From: Hetaerina americana
Taxonomy: Eukaryota > Arthropoda > Insecta > Odonata > Calopterygidae
Direction of reading: 5' to 3'
Assembly: GCA_022747635.1 (NCBI GenBank)
Contig: JAKTNV010000067.1
Coordinates: forward strand, 1,842,501-1,906,500
DNA: 64,000 nt
Shown here: piece by piece, positions 55,518 through 64,000 of the stretch
Layout of the letters: every line of letters starts with the position of its first letter
Numbering within the stretch: position 1 is the stretch's first letter
Translations under genes and position numbers: made by a program
The notes under the pieces: generated by a model
The model's database searches: none
What the model was told of the DNA's origin: nothing
What the model saw: only the letters and a program-made list of their open reading frames with translations

Positions 55518-57711
55518 GGTAGAAAACTAAACCGTAGATACATTCTGTGGTCAATACTTATTCCTTGTAATATCTTTTTACGATTTTTAAACAATATTTC
55601 GTTTGATCAAAAGTTCAGAAGATAAGTTTTTAATCTTTTGATACGACCTTAAGATGCTTGGTTAACAATTAGATACCATGTTGAAATTTATTAGCTCTAG
55701 AGCGGTAAATTTAAGTCTGCGCCGTAATTAACAATGGAATATTTTTTTTTTACCGGTATGCACTTCAAGTGTCACGCCCCTTTGTGCATGCGTCAGACAG
55801 AAATATGAGGTTGAATGAATTGCTTTGATTATTACTCTGCCATAAATCATATTTTTTATTTGGCAATGTCTGTGCTAAAGCCGCAAGCATTTGCGATTCT
55901 TTTTCTTTGGAAAGTATGAGGTGGGTTGCAAAATATTTCCGGAGTTTCACATGCACGGCTATTCCGGGGTCCATAATTTGTTTTGCACGCACGAACGAAA
56001 TCGTTCCGTTTACCCATTTGCTGTGCGTGATGAACTTCAATTTGGAAAATTGCCGTGATACTGGATTCCCTTTTTTCCGAGTTTTATTTCCAGGCTATGA
56101 ATGAAGGTTTCCAGATTTCTTTTCTAGATACAATGGATAGCACACTTCGTTATAAGTAATTTGTACTTTTCATCGCGTTTTAATTAATGCAATTTGGATA
56201 AAGAATTATTTGTCTCTTTGGTGAATATTTCAGAATATTAGCCTTCTCTCCTTTTCTGAAAGAATCTATGAGGAGACGTGCAGAATTAGAATGATTTTAA
56301 TTATATACCTAATATGTGATTCGTAAAGCAATATTTGGCATATATTTGAGTATGAATAATGTTTTTACAACCTCATAGTTGCAGCTATGTTCGCTTTACA
56401 TGTTATGTTTGCTTAAAATGCTATGTTTGGTTTATACTTGTATCAACTTGTATTTAGCACATTTGCTACAATAAACTTATTTTTTAATGCTGCTTGTAGA
56501 TAAATAAAACTCAAACTCATGAGAGTTAAATGTTAATTGTTTCAAGTCGCTTCATACGATTGTTCCCAAATGTACAAAATCCCTTTTTTACCGAAGAAAA
56601 ATGAGTGGTGTTCTTCGCTCACTATGCTTCACGGAGCTTCTTTCGCACCTAACATATACACATGCTATACTATATGTCACATGCATTTTGTATTCCCGAA
56701 ATTATTCTGATTGAACCCTTTCGGATTGAGTTTTGTCGACCTGTTCATAGAAAACAAGAGGTAATAAGGCTAATTTATGGTAAACCTTGGATTTAAACAA
56801 CTTCAATTTTCGAAAAAATCCTTGTTCTTTGCGTCCTTTATTGTTCAACAGGTATGACTGACGCCGATAAGTTTTTGAACAGTAAAAATAAACAGTATTT
56901 ACATTCCTATTTGAAATAACATCTACTCACCAATATCTATCAGGGTCAATGAAATAGATAAATATAAAATATTCTCGAAAACCTCTTTAATTTCGTTGTA
57001 TGATTAAATCAATGCAAAACTTTAGATCCTATAATTTGGAGTTTTGATGAAAAGTATGCACTTTCGACAACTTCTAAAAACAAAAAAATACGAAAGTTCT
57101 TGAATAATATATCATAATATTAATTTCACTAAATTCCTCTGTGAAATGTCAAAAGCTCACGAATTAAATGTTCCTGAGAAAAAGAGAAGGAAATTTATTT
57201 TTCTTTTTCATATTGAATGCATTTTAAAGTTATGATTAACGAAGGTACGACGCAGTTTATTTTTGGCGTAAATGTAAAATGGTTACAAGGTGGGTTAGAC
57301 GATAGAAAGAATATGAAGCATGTGTGAATGAGGAACGGCGTTGTAAAACTCCAATTATTTGCAATTCTTCTGCGAAATAATTGTGTGAAAAATCCAAAAC
57401 AGTTAAACGGGTAAAACTATTTTAGTTATTTTGCGAATTTATCAATAGCGTCATAATTAAATTCACTCCTCATGTCAAAATAATTCCATAGGGTATTACA
57501 ATTTGCGATAAGAATTCTTTCTATAAATATTCGAAAGGTACTCTTTTTGGGAAACACCTGTCCGGAAATTGTGACTGGTCTATCGGCGTGGCGTCCTACA
57601 CAAACTAGTTCATGAGTGTCAAAAAACTCACCTGCGGGGAAAGAATCCCATCGCAAGGAATGTCTTCGAAATGGTATTAATTTAAAAAAATAAATTTTAC
57701 CTTGCATTGAG
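55514..57711. other. no gene recognised
   Basis: AT-rich intron. No transposon, RNA gene or coding pattern is recognised. Confidence 0.5.
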
Positions 57712-57940
57712 ATCCTGGATAAGTGATAATCCAGTGTGTAGAGCACTGAGCTGCTGACCGAAGTATCCGCGTTCAATTTCGGGTGACGCCTCATGGCACC
57801 CTCAGTTTCACCCAAGCTGTGTGAATTTCGAGTTATAGAATTCCATGGGAAACCACTGGTGGGACAGGGAAAGGAACTGCCCACCCTACCCTGATGCATG
57901 AATTACACACTCCGTCGAGCTTGGTACTACGTGAATTTTA
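57712..57940 (+). mobile_element. tRNA-derived SINE family B, old copy
   Basis: Diverged A box 'agtgataatccagtgtgtag' and B box 'gcgttcaatttcg', then 'catgggaaaccactggtggg', 'acagggaaaggaactgccca' and 'ccctgatgcatgaatt'. More mutated than the copy at 53,564. Confidence 0.82.
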
Positions 57941-59418
57941 TCGTCACCTATCAGGCCAACCTTATGGTGATAAAGTGTGATTTTATAATTCTATGTTATT
58001 ATTAAATCAATTGTTTCCATTATGACACACATTATCCGTTTGCCGTCGCTTTCTGGCCTAATCTCCCGTCACGTGACCGCTATTTCCCACGGGTATCGAG
58101 TGCCTCTTATGTGGGTCAGCGGTGCCAAATCAAATGGCCATTCTCTTCCTTATGGACAATCTCACATTTTGCACTCGCATTGTGTGTCCAGGCGGCTATT
58201 ATTTCAGCGGTTCAATGAGCGAATTTTGAAAGACTCAGGGTGAAAATGCGCCTTCAGTTCGTGATGACCGAATGCTTTTTTCCAGGCCTCGTGGACAATG
58301 GGAATTTGCAGCAGGGGTTTGTGGCATTTCTTTTGAAAAGGCAAGCATTTTATGTGATCAGTTTTGTCAATATGATGTGCTCTCAACATAACTCAAAAGA
58401 CATAGAATCGACGATAGGAGAGTAGGGTTTGTTTCTTTTTTCCTTGGCGAAACAGGCGAACCGAAGAGTGTTGGTAATTCGTAGTTATAACGTTCAACTT
58501 GTTTGATTATTTATTTCGAGAAAAATAATGTTACTCTGCGTTCGTGCAACTTGAAAAATCACTGAACACAATGTGCTTATTTCTTAGGTTTATTGTATCA
58601 AACAAACGGTTTCTAGAATGTGTGTGAAATGCTGTTTCTATTTGAAAACTCCGAATGAGCTATTTCCTGGAAATGTGTTTGCCTTATTCTATCATAACTT
58701 ACTCAATAAAATATTGATACCAATGGTGGCACAGAAAACAGGGCAAAGGTTAAACCGTAGGCTTGTTTGGTTGAAATTTATATACCTGAGGTGATTTGCG
58801 TGCCAAAAAAATGTGGTGCACTCTCCGGCCATGTATGGAAAACGGTGATACATAAACTAGTGAAGGAATTTCGTGAATGTGCAAAATTTATGTTCACGAG
58901 ACAGCAATTTTAGTTCAGATATTGGCTCGTGTCGTTAAAACAATTTTTTTTAGTGCGAAAATCATAAAGAATAAATTTCTTTATCTGAACATCATTATTG
59001 GGTCACAAACTAGTAAGCAGAATGATATTTTGTCACTCAGAAATGTTACGTTCCCAGTTGACTTGACTTGACTAGTTCCTAGTAGAGAAAGTTATCGGGT
59101 GTTATTTCCTAACTCTCCGATTTTAGTGTTTGATTAATATTGAGAGACATACCTTGCCTATTCTAGTAAATATTTTTATGGAGCTGAATAGTTTTTCCTC
59201 TATAACTATGGATCAAAGTCAAGCTTTAAACAAGGGAGTGGAAGCGGGAGGTCAGATGTCTCGATGGGCGGAGAAGTGGCTACGCTGGAGGGAGGACCCC
59301 ACGGTCAAAGAGGGGATAAAAATGATAATATTCCGATGTGCCCACCGTATAATTAAGCACCTGGCCATTAACGTTTTCATCCCATTAACTCCCCTCCCTT
59401 CTCTTCCCTGCCAATCAG
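57941..59418. other. end of the 55.9-kb intron; no gene recognised
   Basis: Unique AT-rich sequence. The last bases are pyrimidine-rich (59,380-59,412), leading to the acceptor 'ccaatcag' at 59,411-59,418. Confidence 0.6.
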
Positions 59419-59646
59419 GAGGATCTCCTGATCCACGGCGACAGCGTGTACGACATCATAGACAAGCAGGACCACCGCGGGATCCAGGCGGAGCTCTGCG
59501 GGGGTGGATCCGGCGCCGGTGGCCCGGGCGTGGGCGTCGGGGGTTGCGGGGTCGGCCCGCCAATGGACAAGGACCAGAGGCTGTTCCTTTGTCGGATGAA
59601 CGTGTCGAGGAACGCTCGGAGGCAGATGAGATTCGGGGACCAGAAG
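59419..59646 (+). CDS. dysf: dysfusion-like bHLH-PAS factor, exon encoding the rest of PAS-A
   Basis: A 228-base exon, 76 codons, phase 0 at both ends, ending before 'gtgagg'. It begins EDLLIHGDSVYDIIDKQDH, the strand-helix part of PAS-A that follows NAAEYLGHSM of the upstream exon, and ends with RLFLCRMNVSRNARRQMRFG and DQK, a stretch I associate with Dysfusion. Between them is a Gly-rich linker of about 20 residues (59,500-59,565; GGGSGAGG, GVGVGGCGVG) that is not part of the PAS fold and probably forms a loop. The GC content and third-position G/C bias are much higher than in the surrounding intron. Confidence 0.9.
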
Positions 59647-60387
59647 GTGAGGAAAGGCTTCCATTTCTTCGGAGATAACCCGTGAGGGGAGTGATGGCCG
59701 CTCTCATCATGGGGAGTCATGCCCACGCGTCGTGGCGGAGGGCGGTTTTTCTTTTTTCAGGGAGTTGGCGATCGGCCCTGGACGTCTTCCGGGTGAAACG
59801 CCTTGGCTCGGGAACGCCCCTAACGCAGCATCACCCGGGGTTCAATTTGACGTTAGGGTAACGGTAGTAGCATGAGGCCAGTCAATGTATGCTTCCCCCA
59901 TTGGTGTGAGACAGTTAAATTTACAATATGCGCATGCGTTTTCCGTTTGTTTGGTGTTTTTTTGAATATGTGTAGTGGCGAAATATATCAAATAGATTTT
60001 TCCTTTCCATTTCCCGCAGCTGATTTATTTTTGGATTCAGGTTTTATGCTGTGAAGTTCTGTAAGATCATTCATTGCATTTTATTTTGAGAGGGCATCCA
60101 AAGGACGCAGGCAGGACTCGGGTGGTGAGATATTATGGGTTTCAGAATACTGCGAGATAAGGATTAAAATTAGAGAAGAGGGGAGGTGAAAAGTAGATTC
60201 TTTGAACGCCATGAAGGAATAGAAAGCACGCGCGTAGAATTGAATAAATAAGGGCACATAGCAGGAGTAAGGGTACGGAATTTCTATCCAAGTATTTTTA
60301 TCTTGAGTTATATTTTCGAGAGCTCTTCTAAACCTGGTTCTAATCATTAGACGAAATTATAATGAGTTATATTGTTTTCCAACACAG
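59647..60387 (+). other. dysf: 741-base intron
   Basis: Donor 'gtgagg' and acceptor 'ccaacacag' ending at 60,387, phase 0. No element is recognised inside. Confidence 0.85.
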
Positions 60388-60575
60388 GTGGTGCTTGTCA
60401 GGGGTCATTTTCTTCCGAGCACCCTGCCCCTCTGCAGCCGAAACGAGAGGGTTTTCCTGGCCGCGTGCACTCCTCTCGCCATGCCCGAGACACGGGAGTG
60501 CGTGGTGCAGGGGGCGACGCACGTGTTCACCACGCTGCACGCCCTCGACATGAAGATCCTCAACGTTGACAGGAA
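60388..60575 (+). CDS. dysf: dysfusion-like bHLH-PAS factor, exon encoding end of PAS-A and start of PAS-B
   Basis: 188 bases: phase 0 at the start, and two bases of a split codon at the end before 'gtgagt'. It encodes VVLVRGHFLPSTLPLCSRNE, then RVFLAACTPLAMPETRECVV, then QGATHVFTTLHALDMKIL, then NVDR. This is the last strand of PAS-A (VVLVRGHF), the inter-PAS link with the MPETRECV motif, and the start of PAS-B (VFTTLHALDMKILNVD). In bHLH-PAS factors PAS-B follows with a YLG-type helix, which must lie in the next exon outside the window. No start or stop codon is expected in these exons. Confidence 0.9.
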
Positions 60576-63500
60576 GTGAGTGCTTGTCCTCCACCCTTTC
60601 CCACATCCCTCGTTTGCCAATTTTAATTCTGAGTACCACTCTGAGAGGGGATCGCAGTCGTATGGGTTGAAAACCGTCACTGGTAGTTTCTACTTTTAAA
60701 AAAATAATGCTGTTTGGATGCTTTCTTTCCAATGAATTATCAGTTGCTCGTTTGGTGTGTGAGATGACAGGGGCAACTTAATCTAGAATTAGTTGTGCGA
60801 AATAAAATATGAAAATCAAGCATTAGTGGATCTTCTCAAGTGGTTATGATGTGTACACAGATAGGTAAGTGAACAGGCTAGTGCCTTTTTGAACGATTTT
60901 CTTTGTGTATTGATATTTAAACTCCTACTAGGTGCTAACTCATCGTATGAATCCTAATTTTTCAAGTAAAAAAATTTATTACTGTAAGCTATCGCTACGA
61001 AACTTCTGTGATTGCAAAGTATGGTACTTTTTCGTAAAAAGCCATTGGCGAATGTTTACGGTCTCACCCCTTATTGTGTGTCTCAATTTTGAGATCTTCC
61101 GGCTGACGATTGGCATTGCTTTCGGTTTTGTGAAGACTCGATTGATACCAACTAATTGATGCAGAATGTTATTATTTTTAATATTTTTATAAATCAGTTA
61201 AACAAACTCTAGTGTAGACTTAATGTTTTTTGGCTAGCCCTGATGAATTTTCATACCATACGGATGATATATAGTATTCCACCATTGAAAGTCCACACGA
61301 AAACAATTAATTTTCTCCGAGATTTCTGATTAATATACAACCATTTTAAAGATTTTGATAAAAAAAGACTGTACATCAGATGAAACTCAGTTCGGAATTA
61401 AATTATAATTTGTAGCATTTTTCCGAGTGGAAAATTTTTGTTTTGTCTTTGAATTGTTGACTGTGCTAATTACTTTTGAATCATTTCTCAGTGAATTTGA
61501 AAGATATCTTGGCAACTGTTAGTTTTCTTCAGACACTTGGTTTCTTTCTGATTTCCTGACAACTACCTCGCAGAGGGGCATAATTTTTTTCTGCGACAAA
61601 GTGCACGTCAATTAAGTAAAGATTGCGACCCATGATCTATGGTAATCAATCACGGGCCACTGTAATTCTTAGAATTCCCTTCCCTCCATCCCTGCGGTCC
61701 TTAGACTCCAGGTCCTCTAACTCAACTAAGAACCACTTAGCCTCCGGACAAATGTTAGGCAGGCCATTTACTGTGAGGACAGCGTGTTTTTTTTCATCCT
61801 CCCGTTTCCTAAGCCAACCCATTGTGCCTCCCCGCCCCGCCTCCGAGATCCCGCGCGTGGGCAAACGCTGCCCTCGGCACCTTTTAATTTGGAAAAATGT
61901 TTGGGTGTGTAAAAATCCACTGGCAACCTTGAACTGGGCGCGAGCAAGAGGTTCCTCCCGGACTTTGAGGCGGAAACTCCCCGGTCGACAGCCACTTGCC
62001 CTGCCCACGCAGACTCGACTCGAGAGATACACGGTCCACGTCACAAGTTATAAGAAACCACGAAGGAGGGATTTGTTGCGTATAAGTCGGAGGGAATACT
62101 TGCGGGTACCGAAGGGGCATTAGAACATGGGCGCACCGAGTCCGTATTCAATTGGGTGGGGTGGATAATTTATGGATGGTAAAAATAAGGGATTTGGCAC
62201 CCTCTTTCTTCTTCGATTATTACTCTAACGGGGGGGAGGGGTATTGAATTCGTGCTCAAACGGGGAGTTATTTTGCGTTATAAGTATAGTGTATGTTCAT
62301 GCGTGCCCTAGGGCAAATAATTATAATCAATAATTGTTATAAATGAATTATTTTTATGTCACCATTCATTTTAAACTCACTGTAATGACTCTAATCTCAT
62401 TTAAATCATAATCAATTACGGAACGTTTCCTTGTCCGACCTACTGCATTTTATCTTAGTGTAATGGCTAGTTTGGAATTCTCAATAACGTGATCCTAAGC
62501 ACAGTAACGGGAAAATCATCCATTATATTTATAATGAGGCAACGATAACAATATCAATTAATCAAAGCAAACACCAAATCGGCCCCCATGAGAGTTCGCC
62601 ACGCCCGACTTGAGATATGCAAAGAGTAAGAGTCTCCCGTGTGATTTACCGTGGGCGGACCTAGGTTTCATCCAGAGCGAAGGGAGCGATTTCTGAGAGA
62701 AGAATAAATTAGTCGACAGATTTACGTGTAGTTCTAATTTCAATCAGAGGAGGTGGTGGATGCATAAATTAATAGAAAAATGCCTGCCTAGATAGTATCA
62801 AGCATGCCTGCGTGGCGATAAAAGTGCAATGCGTTTACTTCAAGTGATATTTTCAGAGCATAGAAAACGAAATTATTACCCCATTTCCATAATTTATTCC
62901 GGAATAATTTTCTCCATAACTAGTCACGCATCTTCGGGAATGTTAGAAATAATATACTTTTGCAAATCATTTAGGCCATGCGCTGCAAATCCATTTCCCT
63001 AAACACAAGGGAAGAGATTTACAAGGAGATATTTTAGTGTTGGGCAATTCTATTCACGCAATTTAGTCTTTCACCCCCACCGATTCAATCCGCTCTTGCC
63101 AGTTAAATACAGGGGATTGCACTTTAGGTCGCAATAAAACAAGTAGCGGTCAAAGGGGGATGATGTAATTTTACTTGTACGTGTATTAAGCGTTGTTAAG
63201 GATCCCACCACGATTTCTCTCTCTCAGACACGCAGTGGGGTCACGTATTCCCTTGTGCTAGCACACGTAATCACGCGTGAGTATTGTCAATATTTAATTG
63301 ACAGGTTCAGTGGTTTTTGTTCAGATTAATGCGGAGCTGATGCTATAAATCGCTGACAAAGCAGTTTCCCGCATCCGAATTATTTCGCGACAAACGGGTT
63401 AGTCGTCTGGAAGAATTTGCCAAAGCACTAGCCAAGGGAAGCCGGAACTCACATTCAGTGGCTGCGTCAAAAGCTTTTTACGAATTTTAATAGGCAAAAG

Positions 63501-64000
63501 CTTACGGTTTGAATATGCTCGAAATAAAATTTCTTTTTGCAAAACCCGTGAGTTGGTTTTCAAAGGACTTTGCCGTTAGAAATATTTTGAACAGTTCCTG
63601 TTGTCACCCAACTTTGAGGTAATCTAATTTAATTCTCCAGGATTGTGAGGTGAGGTGATTTTTAATTTTTAATAGACAGGTAGAGGTCTTTTTTGGGTAG
63701 TCAAAAATCGGAATTTTTATTTGAAATGTTCCAATTTTCAATTGCTAATAAATTCATTGAAATCAATAGTTTTCCCAAATGGAGCATCCTGCGACGCTTG
63801 GCGTGCATAAAAATATGTTGAAAAGGTTTAAATAAAATAATTATTTTTTGCCTCTTTATATAACCTCACAACATTTTATTCCAATACTTTTACGGTAGAG
63901 GAACTCTAACCGTCTTCCGCTGTACGGAACCTGAATCGGAGTAATTTTCAAAAATCAGCGAAAACATGTTTTAATTTCCTAAGAATAAGTCCACAGAAAA
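60576..64000 (+). other. dysf: following intron; no further exon recognised
   Basis: I looked for the continuation of PAS-B (a Y-L-G helix and an L-L-G-L-S-W-Y-type strand) and did not see it. 61,670-62,130 is GC-richer with open frames that show no domain. The rest is AT-rich. Confidence 0.55.

Noticed and set aside
61623..62123. Possible further dysf exon
   Set aside because: The 166-codon frame has no PAS-B features and no clear splice context in phase with the split codon at 60,575.

Overview
The window looks like genomic DNA from an arthropod, most probably an insect with a large, transposon-rich genome. The evidence is host exons with GT/AG splice sites that read as a bHLH-PAS transcription factor very close to dysfusion (dysf, the arthropod NPAS4-type protein), surrounded by mariner, RTE, CR1-like, Tx1-like and Penelope-like elements, tRNA-derived SINEs and long (TA)n arrays. 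The species cannot be named from this sequence.

Host gene. Three + strand exons are visible: 3382-3471 (first part of PAS-A), 59419-59646 (rest of PAS-A) and 60388-60575 (end of PAS-A and start of PAS-B). They join in phase and conserved residues continue directly across the first junction, so 3472-59418 is one intron of about 55.9 kb that splits the PAS-A domain. Neither the upstream bHLH exon nor the rest of PAS-B is in the window.

Layout of mobile DNA. 1-880: decayed mariner. 4.0-8.3 kb: a foldback element, two RTE LINEs head to head, and a tRNA-like repeat. 10.4-11.8 kb: a mariner with an open transposase frame and 150-bp terminal inverted repeats. 14.0-18.1 kb: a foldback, an RTE with its 5' end, and a direct fusion to a CR1-like LINE 3' end. 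19.4-24.0 kb: foldbacks, an internally deleted mariner, a Penelope-like element (RT plus GIY-YIG) on the minus strand carrying a 49-bp tail-only LINE insertion, and a two-headed SINE. 24-41 kb: mostly unrecognised intron DNA with GC-rich, strand-asymmetric blocks, one SINE, a second copy of the deleted mariner (about 99.5% identical), a LINE scrap and a foldback. 41.5-55.5 kb: dense nest of (TA)n arrays, foldbacks, tRNA-like repeats, two RTE copies and a 5.56-kb non-LTR retrotransposon with two complete open reading frames, inserted into the tRNA-like A box of a SINE. 55.5-64 kb: mostly unrecognised intron plus exons 2 and 3.

Main leads. (1) A family of palindromic foldbacks, nearly always inside (TA)n arrays. 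Their arms carry a hairpin followed at once by GAAA and preceded by a (C)TGATGA-like string, resembling a hammerhead ribozyme core. One member is the 3' end of the Penelope-like element, which ties the family to that class. (2) The intact LINE at 42703-48266, whose insertion site is a tRNA-like A box, with two unoccupied copies of the same site a few hundred bases away and a UGAUG stop-start overlap between its ORFs. (3) The 49-bp, 3'-tail-only LINE insertion with a 7-bp target duplication. (4) RTE copies that share the same catalytic-site loss and the same stops.
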